The notes beneath the pieces were generated by a model. The model did not search any database. It was not told the DNA's origin and saw only the letters and a program-made list of their open reading frames with translations. Below, piece after piece: positions 50,326 to 58,931 of a stretch of 64,000 nucleotides of DNA; the first letter of the stretch is position 1, and each line of letters begins with the position of its first letter. The stretch is taken from positions 176,779 to 240,778 of the forward strand of contig NZ_JAGKJK010000012.1 in NCBI RefSeq assembly GCF_020329435.1. The letters are read 5' to 3'. The position numbers and the translations under genes were made by a program. The stretch comes from Bradyrhizobium hereditatis (GTDB taxonomy: Bacteria > Pseudomonadota > Alphaproteobacteria > Rhizobiales > Xanthobacteraceae).

Positions 50326-51186
50326 TCACTTGCGCTGGCGCACCGAGCCCTCCTGGGCGACAGACGCGACCAGCGTGCCGTCCGGCTTGAAGATCAGGCC
50401 GCGGGTCAATCCGCGGCCGTCTTGCGCACTCGGCGAGTCCTGCGCATAGAGCAGCCATTCGTCGGCGCGGAACGGGCGATGAAACCACATCGCGTGATCG
50501 AGGCTCGCCGGCATCATCCGCTTGTCGAACAGCGTGCGGCCGTAACGCGCCATCACGGCATCGAGCAGAGAGAAATCCGACGCATAGGCCAGCGCGCATA
50601 GATGCAGTGCCGGATCGTCGGGCAGTTTGGCCGCGGTGCGAATCCAGACATGAATGCGCCCGTCGTCGATCTTCTGGCCGAAGTAACGGCCGAGCTCGAC
50701 AGGGCGCAGCTCGATCGGCCGATCGGATTCGTAATAGCGGCGGATGAAGTCCGGCATCTCCTTGAACATCGGCTGTTTCGACACTTCTTCCGCCGTAAGT
50801 TTTTCCGGCGGTGGGACATCCGGCATCTCGTCCTGATGGTCGAAAGCGCCTTCCTCCTCCGCGTGGAACGATACCATGATCGAGAAGATGGCGTTGCCAT
50901 GCTGAATTGCGGTCACGCGGCGGGTGGAATAGCTCTTGCCGTCGCGCAGCCGTTCGACCTGGTAGATGATCGGGACTTGCGGATCGCCGGGCAGGATGAA
51001 ATAGCAATGGATTGAATGCGGCAGCCGGCCTTCGACGGTGCGGCACGCCGCGACCATGGCCTGTCCGATCACCTGTCCGCCGAACACCCGCTGCCAACTC
51101 GTTTTCGGGCTGTTGCCGCGGAACAAGTTCACCTCGAGCTGTTCGAGATCGAGGATGGAAATCAGGTCAATCAGGCCTTTGGACAT
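50326..51186 (-). CDS. tesB: Acyl-CoA thioesterase II
   Basis: TesB hydrolyses acyl-CoA esters to free acid and CoA. The 286-residue double hot-dog protein has VFGGQVIGQAMVAACRTV, SIHCYFILPGDPQVPIIYQVERLRDGKSYSTRRV and the second half with SLDHAMWFHRPFRADEWLLY. The catalytic Asp/Thr/Gln region lies in the C-terminal hot-dog. The ATG at 51186 (MSKGLIDLISILDLE) is chosen. It is convergent with the GYF_2 gene. Confidence 0.93.
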   Translation of the reverse strand: MSKGLIDLISILDLEQLEVNLFRGNSPKTSWQRVFGGQVIGQAMVAACRTVEGRLPHSIHCYFILPGDPQVPIIYQVERLRDGKSYSTRRVTAIQHGNAIFSIMVSFHAEEEGAFDHQDEMPDVPPPEKLTAEEVSKQPMFKEMPDFIRRYYESDRPIELRPVELGRYFGQKIDDGRIHVWIRTAAKLPDDPALHLCALAYASDFSLLDAVMARYGRTLFDKRMMPASLDHAMWFHRPFRADEWLLYAQDSPSAQDGRGLTRGLIFKPDGTLVASVAQEGSVRQRK

Positions 51187-51212
51187 GGGAGCGCTTTCAA
51201 TTGCGATGCTGC

Positions 51213-51268
51213 CGTCATTCCCGGGGGCGCCTCGAAAGGTTTCGCGCTGCGCGCGCCCCGGAATGACG
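51213..51268. repeat. Dispersed repeat with CGTCATTCCCGGGG ends
   Basis: CGTCATTCCCGGGGGCGC and GCGCGCCCCGGAATGACG are imperfect inverted ends of a 56-base element in the divergent tesB/monooxygenase gap. This is a common Bradyrhizobium repeat type from memory; one copy is present here. Confidence 0.7.
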
Positions 51269-51367
51269 ATCCAGCTAACCATCCTTGTTTCTCGGCCCTG
51301 TTTCGCCCAGCTAAAATCAGGTAGCAAGTCTCGTCTGATGTGAGGAAGTAACCGGGCAAGGATCGAC

Positions 51368-52588
51368 ATGGCGGCACAGCGAAGCATTGTCATCTGCGGC
51401 GGCGCCTTTGCCGGGCTGGCGCTGGCGCTGGCGTTTCGCCAGGGCCTTGGCGCGGATATTCCCGTTATCGTCGCCGATCCGGCCTTGGCCGCGCGGCCGA
51501 GCCGTGACCCGCGAGCAACCGCGATCGTGGCGGCGTGCCGGCGTCTGTTCGAGGCGCTCGGCGTCTGGGACCAGATCGCGGCCGCTTCGCAGCCGATCCT
51601 CGACATGGTCGTCACCGATTCCAAGTTGGAGGACGCTACCCGACCGGTTTTCTTGACCTTCGCCGGCGATGTCGAACCGGGCGAGCCGTTTGCGCATATG
51701 GTCGAGAACCGCCGTCTCATCGACGCGCTGGTTGCGCGGGCCGAGGCCGAAGGCGTCGATCTCCGCGCCACCGCCGTTTCGACATACGATTCACGCTCCG
51801 ACGGTGTCACCGTGACGCTCGCGGACGGCGATATCGTCGAGGCAAGCTTATTGGTAGCCGCCGATGGTGCGCGCTCGCGGCTGCGCGAGCGCGCTGGCAT
51901 CGCGACCCATGGCTGGGATTACGATCAATCCGGCATCGTCGTCACCGTCGGCCATGAGCGGGATCATCACGGACGCGCTGAAGAGCATTTTCTTCCGGCA
52001 GGCCCGTTTGCGATCCTGCCACTGACCGGCAAACGCTCGTCGCTGGTATGGACCGAGAGCCGTGCTGAGGCCGCGCGCATCACCGCGCTTGGCGAAACCG
52101 AATTCCATGACGAGCTCGAAAAGCGTTTCGGGCTGCACCTCGGCGAGATCAAAGCGCTCGACAAGCCCCGCGCGTTTCCGCTCGGCTATTTCGTGGCGCG
52201 CTCGTTCGTGGCCGAGCGGCTGGCGCTGGTCGGCGACGCCGCGCATGTCATTCATCCGATCGCGGGGCAGGGCCTCAACATGGGCCTGAAGGATGTCGCC
52301 GCGCTGGCCGAAGTGGTGGTCGACGCAGCCCGCCTCGGCATTGATCCCGGGCAGGCCGATGTGCTCGACCGCTATCAGCGCTGGCGGCGCTTCGACACAA
52401 TGGCGATGGGCTTCGCCACCAATTCGCTGAACTTCCTGTTCTCAAATGAATCAACTTTGCTGCGTACGGTGCGCGATATCGGGCTTGGCCTCGTCGACCG
52501 CGCGCCGCCGCTCAAAGGCATCTTCATCAAACAGGCGGCAGGCTTGTCGGGCGAGGTGCCGCGGCTGTTGAAGGGCGAGGCGTTGTAA
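51368..52588 (+). CDS. UbiH/UbiF-family FAD-dependent monooxygenase
   Basis: The family hydroxylates the ring of ubiquinone precursors. The 406-residue protein has the FAD-binding CGGAFAGLALALAF near the N-terminus, DGARSRLRERAGI in the middle and the second FAD motif LVGDAAHVIHPIAGQGLNMGLKD. Which ring position (UbiH, UbiI, UbiF or UbiL type) cannot be decided here. Divergent from tesB. Confidence 0.9.
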   Translation: MAAQRSIVICGGAFAGLALALAFRQGLGADIPVIVADPALAARPSRDPRATAIVAACRRLFEALGVWDQIAAASQPILDMVVTDSKLEDATRPVFLTFAGDVEPGEPFAHMVENRRLIDALVARAEAEGVDLRATAVSTYDSRSDGVTVTLADGDIVEASLLVAADGARSRLRERAGIATHGWDYDQSGIVVTVGHERDHHGRAEEHFLPAGPFAILPLTGKRSSLVWTESRAEAARITALGETEFHDELEKRFGLHLGEIKALDKPRAFPLGYFVARSFVAERLALVGDAAHVIHPIAGQGLNMGLKDVAALAEVVVDAARLGIDPGQADVLDRYQRWRRFDTMAMGFATNSLNFLFSNESTLLRTVRDIGLGLVDRAPPLKGIFIKQAAGLSGEVPRLLKGEAL

Positions 52589-52593
52589 AAGGG

Positions 52594-52661
52594 GGCGAAT
52601 AGCGAATTGCGAGTAGCGAGTAGACGTTCTGTTATTCGCCATTCGCTACTCCCTATTCGCC
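52594..52661. repeat. Dispersed repeat, GGCGAATAGCGA family, copy 1
   Basis: GGCGAATAGCGAATTGCGAG at the left and ATTCGCTACTCCCTATTCGC at the right form an inverted repeat. A second copy lies at 56595-56682. Confidence 0.8.
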
Positions 52662-52668
52662 AGCTTCG

Positions 52669-52866
52669 TCACTCGATCTTCCGCGCCTCTTCCGGCAACA
52701 TGATCGGAATGCCGTCGCGGATCGGATAGGCGAGTTTGGCCGAGCGCGAGATCAGTTCCTGCCGCGTCGAATCGAATTCCAATGGTCCCTTGGTCACCGG
52801 ACAGACCAGGATTTCCAACAGCTTTGGGTCGACGGTGCTGTCGAGGCGTTCGGGCGAGGCGTTCAT
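52669..52866 (-). CDS. Trm112-family (UPF0434) zinc-ribbon-like protein
   Basis: The 65-residue protein has the family core LLEILVCPVTKGPLEF and AYPIRDGIPIMLPEEARK. Only the first cysteine pair position is partly kept (one Cys), so zinc binding is doubtful. Bacterial Trm112-like proteins can partner methyltransferases; the partner here is unknown. It ends 80 bases past the UbiH-type gene, converging with it. Confidence 0.92.
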   Translation of the reverse strand: MNASPERLDSTVDPKLLEILVCPVTKGPLEFDSTRQELISRSAKLAYPIRDGIPIMLPEEARKIE

Positions 52867-52915
52867 TTATCAACTCCGGATCGGCGTGGTCCTTAGCATA
52901 CAAGACCGCTGGATG

Positions 52916-53248
52916 TCATAACGTTGCCATCCGCACCAGCTCATCGACCACGGCCTGTTGTCGCGCCTTAGGCAACGGCTGGTCGGATAGCGCAAAGCCG
53001 AGAAACGCCCAATAGAGAACTTGCGCGCGGGCGCGGGCGGTTCCCGCCGATAGGCCCGACTGCGCCAGCAAGCCTTCGACATAGGTCAGCCGCCGCCGGT
53101 CGATCGCCTGCACGGCGGCGCGCGCGGCGGGATCGACGCTGGCCCAGGTGCGGACGGCGCGCTCCAACGTCAGCCGCCGGGCATCCATCAATCTTCTTGA
53201 AAATCTTCCGAAGGCTATGGCTCGCCGGGTCGAGCCCAATGCCGACAT
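52916..53248 (-). pseudogene. TetR-family regulator remnant lacking the DNA-binding domain
   Basis: The 110-residue reading frame matches only the C-terminal ligand-binding half of a TetR regulator: LERAVRTWASVDPAARAAVQAIDRRRL, then VLYWAFLGFALSDQPLP. The N-terminal helix-turn-helix is missing; the frame starts right after the end of the neighbouring Lon-domain gene. It is probably a decayed gene; production of a short dimerisation-domain protein cannot be excluded. Confidence 0.6.
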
Positions 53249-53253
53249 CCGCG

Positions 53254-53928
53254 CTACTGCAGGCCGGTGTCGCCGCTGGTGCGCTTCTTGGCGAGGTCCA
53301 TCTCGGTTACCGCGATGAGGATCTCGGCGCGGGTTTTCAGGTCGGGCGCTTCCAGCATCGCCTGCTTTTCCGCCGGACCATAGGGCGACATCATCGCAAG
53401 CGCGTTGACCAGCGCCTCGTTCGGCGCGCTCTCGATGCCTTCCCAATCCACCTTCAGATTATTGGCGTTGAGAAAGTCGGTCAGAACGTCAAGCAAGGCC
53501 GTGCGGTCAACCTCCTCTTCGCCCTTGCGCGCGATGAAATCGTCGGCATAGGGGAAGAAGTCCACCTTGCATTGCCGGTAAGCGGTCAGCGCTCCGATCT
53601 CCTCCACCACCTTGAAGCGGGCGATGCCGGTCAGTTCGAGGATGTAGCGGCCGTCGCCGGATTCGGCGAGCTGGGTGATGCGGCCGACGCAGCCGACCCG
53701 GAACAGTTCGGGCCGTTGCTCATCCCTGGTGTGGGAAATATCCGGCTGGATCATCCCGATCAGACGGTGGCCATCGCGCAGCGCGTCGTCCACCATCGCC
53801 AGATAGCGCGGCTCGAAGATGTTGAGCGGCATCTGGCCGCGCGGCAGCAACAGCGCGCCCGGCAACGGAAACACCGGAATAATTTCGGGAAGCTCGCCGG
53901 GTCCGCGATATTCGGCATTGATCGGCAT
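53254..53928 (-). CDS. Lon N-terminal (LON-SB) domain protein
   Basis: The 224-residue protein is a stand-alone Lon substrate-binding domain: IIPVFPLPGALLLPRGQMPLNIFEPRYLAMVDDAL, VGCVGRITQLAESGDGRYILELTGIARF. No ATPase or protease domain is present. Homologues often lie next to a thioredoxin-TPR gene in alphaproteobacteria, as here. Function is unknown; peptide or protein binding is inferred. Confidence 0.93.
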   Translation of the reverse strand: MPINAEYRGPGELPEIIPVFPLPGALLLPRGQMPLNIFEPRYLAMVDDALRDGHRLIGMIQPDISHTRDEQRPELFRVGCVGRITQLAESGDGRYILELTGIARFKVVEEIGALTAYRQCKVDFFPYADDFIARKGEEEVDRTALLDVLTDFLNANNLKVDWEGIESAPNEALVNALAMMSPYGPAEKQAMLEAPDLKTRAEILIAVTEMDLAKKRTSGDTGLQ

Positions 53929-54004
53929 TGGCAGTCCCGGTCAGTTCGTTGGTTCGGTGCGTGTTCTCTTCACAAAACCATGTCCCACGGCTGTGGGCTA
54001 CGCC

Positions 54005-54928
54005 TTACGAGAAAAGGATCGTCGATAGCCGCTTGCGTCCCTCGACGGTCGCTTCGTCAGCGCCGCCCCACGCCTCGAACAACTGCACCAGCTGCTTGCG
54101 GGCGGCGTCATCGTTCCACTTGCGGTCGCGCTTGACGATCTCCAGCAGCTGGTTGGTGGCCTCCGTTCGCTTGCCGAGCGCATTGAGCGCGGTCGCAAGA
54201 TCAAATCGCGCCTGATGATCGAGCGGGTTGGCAGCGACCTTCTGCTCCAGCTCGGTCACCGGACCGACCGACTTGGCCTGCTCGGCAAGATCGATCGCGG
54301 CCTGCGCCGCCTTCACCGCAGCGTCATTGCGCTTCGATTCCGGCACCATTGCGAGCGTCTGCTTGGCCTGTTCGACGGCGCCCGTCGTCACATAGCATTT
54401 CGCAAGTCCCGCCAGCGCCGCGATATTGGTGGCGTCGAAACCCAAGATCTCGGCATAGATCTGCGCGGCCGCGGCAGCATCGCCTTCCGCCAGCACGGCT
54501 TCGGCTTCTTTCAGGACTTCCGCGATATTGGGTTCGCCCGGCGCCGTCACGCCCTTGGTGATCTTGTCGATGAAGGCATTGACCTGGCTCTCCGGCACCG
54601 CGCCCATGAAGCCGTCGGCCGGTTGGCCATTGACGAAGGCAATTACAGCCGGGATCGACTGAATGCCCATCTGGCCAGGAATGGCCGGGTGGTGGTCGAT
54701 GTTCATCTTGACCAGCTTGACCTTGCCTTTGGCCGCGCGGACTGCCTTTTCGAGCACCGGCGTGAGCTGTCGGCAAGGACCGCACCACTCGGCCCAGAAA
54801 TCGATCAGCACCGGCTGGCGCTTCGATTCCTCGATGACGTCCTTTACGAAGGTCTGGGTGGTCGTCTCCTTGATCAGATCGGCCGCTGCCTGCGGTGCCG
54901 GGCCGCCGCCCTGCTCAACTATCGTCAC
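54005..54928 (-). CDS. Thioredoxin-TPR chaperedoxin (CnoX/YbbN-like)
   Basis: The 307-residue protein has an N-terminal thioredoxin domain with WAEWCGPCRQL (both cysteines) and a C-terminal TPR-like helical region (about 145-300). It resembles YbbN/CnoX, a stress-induced holdase that passes clients to DnaK and GroEL. The E. coli protein has lost one active cysteine; here CGPC is complete, so redox activity is likely. The GTG at 54928 is used, with GAGGA upstream. Confidence 0.92.
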   Translation of the reverse strand: MTIVEQGGGPAPQAAADLIKETTTQTFVKDVIEESKRQPVLIDFWAEWCGPCRQLTPVLEKAVRAAKGKVKLVKMNIDHHPAIPGQMGIQSIPAVIAFVNGQPADGFMGAVPESQVNAFIDKITKGVTAPGEPNIAEVLKEAEAVLAEGDAAAAAQIYAEILGFDATNIAALAGLAKCYVTTGAVEQAKQTLAMVPESKRNDAAVKAAQAAIDLAEQAKSVGPVTELEQKVAANPLDHQARFDLATALNALGKRTEATNQLLEIVKRDRKWNDDAARKQLVQLFEAWGGADEATVEGRKRLSTILFS

Positions 54929-55376
54929 GGTATCCTCGCCTGATGTTTTGCGAACGCTGTTCGGGAACAGGCCCGTTCTAGCACGTCCCGGAACCAAGTT
55001 CTCATTCGCTAGATGGCGGCTTGGTCACAAAATTCAATTGTCGAGCGCCATCGAGCAGCGGCCCCGCGCGTTGATCGGGAGGTATACTGGTGGACAGCCG
55101 GCAATTGCATCCGGGGAATCGGGGCGCACCGATCGGAACCCGTAAGGATGGTTCATGATTGAGTTCGAGTCGCTTCGCCGCGGCCTGTTCGGGGTTCCGA
55201 TTCGTGTCCTCTGACCTCAGTTGGCCCGTTCAGGGTTGTTTCGAGCTGATTCGAGCCCATTTGTTAATGAAATCGGGTCCATCAGGTGTCAGCCAATTGC
55301 GTTCGGACTGTTGCATTCGCGGTCCGCATTTGGCATAGGTCTGCCGTTGACGGCGCGCGTCGCCGCCATCTCGGAT
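54929..55376. other. Gap upstream of tRNA-Gly
   Basis: These 448 bases contain no gene I can support. A 19-codon frame with a good AAGGA site (55155-55214) is the only candidate. It should hold the promoter for tRNA-Gly and, on the other strand, the promoter of the chaperedoxin gene. Confidence 0.35.
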
Positions 55377-55451
<75 letters not shown>

Positions 55452-55487
55452 GATCTCCTCAAATCGGCATCACCGGATCGAAAACGC

Positions 55488-55514
55488 AGCCCGCCATTTT
55501 GGCGGGCTTTCGTT
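55488..55514 (+). terminator. Intrinsic terminator after tRNA-Gly
   Basis: AGCCCGCC at 55488-55495 pairs with GGCGGGCT at 55501-55508, loop of five bases, then TTCGTTTT. It lies 36 bases after the tRNA. The A-rich run before it also suits termination of minus-strand transcription from panE-like. Confidence 0.85.
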
Positions 55515-55642
55515 TTAGCGCAGCGGCGCATAGGCATCTCGACGATTAGGCGTCGCTGAACATAACCTGTTCGCAACACGAACGACCCGAACGCGGAGAC
55601 GCTGCAGGCTGAAATCCGGGCGCGGCTTGCGGTCGATCGTAT

Positions 55643-56563
55643 CTAGCCCCGCTGCTTCTCATACGCCTTGAGGTGGGTGTAGGCGATACGCAGCTTCGGC
55701 ACCGGAATTTTGGCGGCGTCGGCGCGTGCGACGAGGTCGCCGATCACATGGTCGGCCTCGACCGGCAGGCCTGCCTTAATGTCGCGGAACATCGAGGCGG
55801 TCATCGGCGAGCCCTCGGTCGTCAACAGGCCGGCGGTGCGCTGGAAGAACGGACCGCTCGGCTCATAGCCCGACGCCTTGGCGATCGCGCTGCATTCATC
55901 GAGCATGCCGAGCAGGAAATCCTTGCCGCCGGGGACCGCCAGGATGTTGCCGACCGAGGTGCGCATCAGGCTGGTCGATGCCGCGAGCGAAGCGAGGAAA
56001 ACCCATTTCTCCCACATGTCCTGCATGATGTGTTCACTGGCGATCGCGCCGAATTTGCCGCTGTCGAAGACTTTCGCAATCGCGCGCACCCGTTCCGACA
56101 TCGAGCCGTCGCGTTCGCCGAAATTGAGCGACTGCATCGGCGCGAGCTGAACCACCTCGCGGGCGTCGTTGAGCGTCACCGCTATCGCGCAGAGGCCGCC
56201 GAGTACGCGCTCGGCTCCGAATTTCTCGTCCAGCACGTTGAGATGCAGCATGCCGTTGAGCAGCGGAATGATCGACGTGTTTGGCCCGACCGCAGGAGCA
56301 AAGGACCTGATCGCGTCTTCCAGGTCGAACGCCTTGCAGCTCAACAGTACGACGTCGAAGGTCTCGGCAAGCTTGTCGGCTTGCACCGTCGGCGGGCTCT
56401 TCAGCGTCACGTCGCCGGCGGGGCTCTTGATGACAAGGCCTGCGCTCGCGAGCTCGGATGCACGCTTCGGCCGGACCAGGAACGTCACGTCGTTCCCTGC
56501 CTGAAGCAGCCTGCCGCCGAAATAGCCGCCAATGGCGCCGGCGCCGACCACGAGAATACGCAT
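55643..56563 (-). CDS. Ketopantoate reductase family (ApbA/PanE)
   Basis: PanE reduces 2-dehydropantoate to pantoate with NADPH in pantothenate synthesis. The 306-residue protein has the Rossmann start VVGAGAIGGYFGGRLLQAG, the block VVLLSCKAFDLEDAI, LLNGMLHLNVL, and a helical C-terminal domain with KWVFLASLAASTSL. Several paralogues usually occur in these genomes, so the true substrate could be another 2-oxoacid. Confidence 0.9.
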   Translation of the reverse strand: MRILVVGAGAIGGYFGGRLLQAGNDVTFLVRPKRASELASAGLVIKSPAGDVTLKSPPTVQADKLAETFDVVLLSCKAFDLEDAIRSFAPAVGPNTSIIPLLNGMLHLNVLDEKFGAERVLGGLCAIAVTLNDAREVVQLAPMQSLNFGERDGSMSERVRAIAKVFDSGKFGAIASEHIMQDMWEKWVFLASLAASTSLMRTSVGNILAVPGGKDFLLGMLDECSAIAKASGYEPSGPFFQRTAGLLTTEGSPMTASMFRDIKAGLPVEADHVIGDLVARADAAKIPVPKLRIAYTHLKAYEKQRG

Positions 56564-56594
56564 GGGTTACTTCCTTTTGTTTTTGGTCTTGGAA

Positions 56595-56682
56595 GGGCGA
56601 ATAGCGAGTAGGGAGTAGCGAATAGGGGGATCCTCGCCTCGTTCTCCCACTCGCTATTCGCCAGTCGCTACTCGCTATTCGC
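56595..56682. repeat. Dispersed repeat, GGCGAATAGCGA family, copy 2
   Basis: GGCGAATAGCGAGTAGGGAG at the left and CGCTACTCGCTATTCGC at the right. The spacer differs from copy 1 (52594-52661). Confidence 0.8.
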
Positions 56683-56721
56683 TTCTTTACCACTTCCCGC
56701 CGAACAGTCGAATCCCGCCGG

Positions 56722-57327
56722 CTACTTCCCTGAGATCATTTCCTCGACCTCGCGAAGCTGTTCCTTGCCGAAAAACATTTCGTCGCCGACGAAGAACGTC
56801 GGCGAGCCGAACGCGCCGCGCTCGACCGCATTTTGCGTATTCTCGATCAGTTTGGCCTTTACATCAGCGTCCTGCGCGCGCGTCAGCAGCTTGCCGGCAT
56901 CGAGGCCGGATGAGGCCAGCGCCTTGGCCGCGATCTCAGGATCATCCATCTTCTTCGGCTCGACCCACATGTGATGGAACGCCGCCTCGACATATTTTTC
57001 GAACACGCCTTCGAACTGGGCCGCCACCGCCGCACGCATCAGGTTCAGCGTGTTGACCGGGAAAAACGGATTCCAGACATAGGGCTTGACACCGAAGCGT
57101 TTGAGGAAGCGCTCGGTTTCCAGCGCATAGAATTCGCGCTTGTTCTTGATGCCGGCAAGCGTTTCCGCAGGCGATCTGTTGTTAGTGGCCTTGAAGATGC
57201 CGCCGAGCAGAATCGGTATATACTCGAACTTCACGCCGGTGCGTTTTTCTATCGCCGGTATAGCTTCATGGCTGAGGAAGGCGTTGGGGCTGCCGACGTC
57301 GAACAGGAATTGCGGATTTGTGCTCAC
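56722..57327 (-). CDS. 2-hydroxychromene-2-carboxylate isomerase/DsbA-fold protein
   Basis: The 201-residue protein is a kappa-class glutathione-transferase-like DsbA-fold enzyme. It starts QFLFDVGSPNAFLSHEAIPAIEKRTG, the HCCA-isomerase type with Ser in place of the catalytic Cys, and has the block GSPTFFVGDEMFFGKEQL. Family members use glutathione to isomerise naphthalene-pathway intermediates; the native substrate is unknown. A GTG at 57327 is used, with GGGAGA upstream. Confidence 0.9.
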   Translation of the reverse strand: MSTNPQFLFDVGSPNAFLSHEAIPAIEKRTGVKFEYIPILLGGIFKATNNRSPAETLAGIKNKREFYALETERFLKRFGVKPYVWNPFFPVNTLNLMRAAVAAQFEGVFEKYVEAAFHHMWVEPKKMDDPEIAAKALASSGLDAGKLLTRAQDADVKAKLIENTQNAVERGAFGSPTFFVGDEMFFGKEQLREVEEMISGK

Positions 57328-57479
57328 GGGCAGTCTCCCTGATGTTTTGGCGCATTGTGGAGCAAGCTAGATAGCGCGTCCACCAGTATGATGACGATCG
57401 TAATACTGTGAAGACCCTGCTTCCGTTAAACCAGCCGAGGCCGGCGGCATCAAGTGTTCGGCAAGCGGTGCGATCGCGC

Positions 57480-58088
57480 CTATGCCTCGGCGCGATCGCT
57501 GAAGGCGAGCTTGATGACGTGGTCGCGGATATCGTCGGGCCAGCCGGCGATCAGGCCGACGAATTTCCGCCGGTCATCCGCGAACAGGGCTCGCGACGCT
57601 TCCTCGAAGCCTGCGATGTTGCCGGCCATCACGGACATGAAGCGATAGGCGGCATCGCGCGCAACGCGGGCGCGATCGGCGTCGCCATTGGCGCGCCGCG
57701 CCTCGTCGACCAGCTTGCGCAAGGCGACCGATGCGCCGCCGGGCTGCGCGCCTAGCCATTCCCAATGGCGCGGAAGCAGCGTCACCTCGCGCGCGACCAC
57801 GCCAAGCTTGGGCCGTCCGCGCCCGCGCGGTTCGGTTGACGTCGTCTCATCCGTCGCGGCCTCGGGACCGGGCGCCGGTTGCGGCAGTCGCGTGATGACA
57901 TCGCGCTCGGTGCCGCGCAGGTCGAGATCGATCGGCTGCCCCGTGGCGTCGGCGAATATGATGATCGGCGGCGCCGCGGGCCGTCGCGAGGCATTCATCA
58001 CCGCGATTGCGACCTCGGCGAGCGGGCCTGACGCGAGGCGTTGTTGGCCGATGAAGGCCGTGAATTGGGAGCGGGTGTTGTCAGCCAT
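57480..58088 (-). CDS. DUF2239 family protein
   Basis: The 202-residue cytoplasmic protein has the family blocks FTAFIGQQRLASGPLAEVA, TGQPIDLDLRGTERDV, a basic stretch RGRGRPKLGVVAREVTLLPRHWEWLG and a helical C-terminus with RFMSVMAGNIAGFEEA. No function is known to me. It faces a paired palindromic operator-like site 32-75 bases upstream, so it is likely to be transcriptionally controlled. Confidence 0.87.
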   Translation of the reverse strand: MADNTRSQFTAFIGQQRLASGPLAEVAIAVMNASRRPAAPPIIIFADATGQPIDLDLRGTERDVITRLPQPAPGPEAATDETTSTEPRGRGRPKLGVVAREVTLLPRHWEWLGAQPGGASVALRKLVDEARRANGDADRARVARDAAYRFMSVMAGNIAGFEEASRALFADDRRKFVGLIAGWPDDIRDHVIKLAFSDRAEA

Positions 58089-58114
58089 TGGAGAGACTTC
58101 CGGATTTTGCTCTG

Positions 58115-58165
58115 GGTATATTTACCCGGATAAATTTGGATGTCAATATCACCCGGATAAATATT
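58115..58165. promoter_or_regulatory. Paired ACCCGGATAAAT operator-like sites
   Basis: ATTTACCCGGATAAAT (58120-58135; near-palindromic, 14 of 16 positions) is repeated as TATCACCCGGATAAAT (58147-58162), 27 bases apart. An overlapping GGGTATATTTACCC (58114-58127) adds symmetry. They lie in the divergent DUF2239/GST gap, close to the DUF2239 start, and look like a repressor binding pair. The regulator is unknown. Confidence 0.6.
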
Positions 58166-58238
58166 CAGCTCCGGCCAAGCCGTCTCGACTTTGACGCGCC
58201 CGGCTGGCACCAACGGCGCGCCAATTGAAGGGGACGCC

Positions 58239-58904
58239 ATGCTGACGGTTCATCATCTCAACAATTCCCGCTCGCAGCGTGTGCTGTGGCTGCTCGAAGA
58301 GCTCGAGGTTCCCTACGAGATCGTCCGCTACCAGCGTCAGCCGGACATGCGGGCGCCGAAAGAGCTGCGCGACATTCATCCGCTCGGCAAATCGCCCGTC
58401 ATCACCGACAACGGCCAGACCATCGCGGAATCCGGCGCGATCTGCGAATACATCATCGGCACCTATGGCAACGGCCGCCTGATCCCGCCGCCGAACACGC
58501 CGGAGCGGCTGCGCTACACCTATTGGCTGCACTATGCCGAAGGCTCGGCGATGTCGCCGCTGCTCTTGAAGCTGTTGTTCACGCTGATGCCGAAACGAGC
58601 GCCGGCGCTGCTGCGGCCGCTGGTGCGCAAGGTCTCGAACCAGGCACTCACGGCGCTGGTCAATCCGCAGCTCAAGCAACATATGGACTACTGGGAGAGC
58701 GAACTGGGAAAAAGCGAATGGTTCGCCGGCAACGAGTTCACTGGCGCCGATATCCAGATGAGCTTTCCGCTGGAAGCGGCTGCGGCGCGTGGCGGGCTGG
58801 AGCAGGGGCATCCCAGAGCGATGGCTTTTCTCGAACGCATTCATGCGCGGCCGGCCTATGCGCGTGCGCTGGAAAAGGGCGGGCCGTACGTGATCGGAAG
58901 GTGA
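58239..58904 (+). CDS. Glutathione S-transferase family protein
   Basis: The 221-residue protein has an N-terminal thioredoxin-like domain with LNNSRSQRVLWLLEELEVPYE and HPLGKSPVITDNGQTIAESGAI (the cis-Pro and Ser-Glu glutathione-binding region), then a helical C-terminal domain with GADIQMSFPLEAA. The catalytic residue is probably the N-terminal Ser. The class is uncertain. The ATG at 58239 has AAGGGGA upstream. It may share regulation with the divergent DUF2239 gene. Confidence 0.92.
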   Translation: MLTVHHLNNSRSQRVLWLLEELEVPYEIVRYQRQPDMRAPKELRDIHPLGKSPVITDNGQTIAESGAICEYIIGTYGNGRLIPPPNTPERLRYTYWLHYAEGSAMSPLLLKLLFTLMPKRAPALLRPLVRKVSNQALTALVNPQLKQHMDYWESELGKSEWFAGNEFTGADIQMSFPLEAAAARGGLEQGHPRAMAFLERIHARPAYARALEKGGPYVIGR

Positions 58905-58931
58905 CTGCAGCGTCATTCGAGGCGCGCGCCT

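Noticed and set aside
55155..55214. A 19-codon frame with an AAGGA site upstream of tRNA-Gly
   Set aside because: Too short and without context as a leader peptide; no attenuator-like hairpins follow it before the tRNA.
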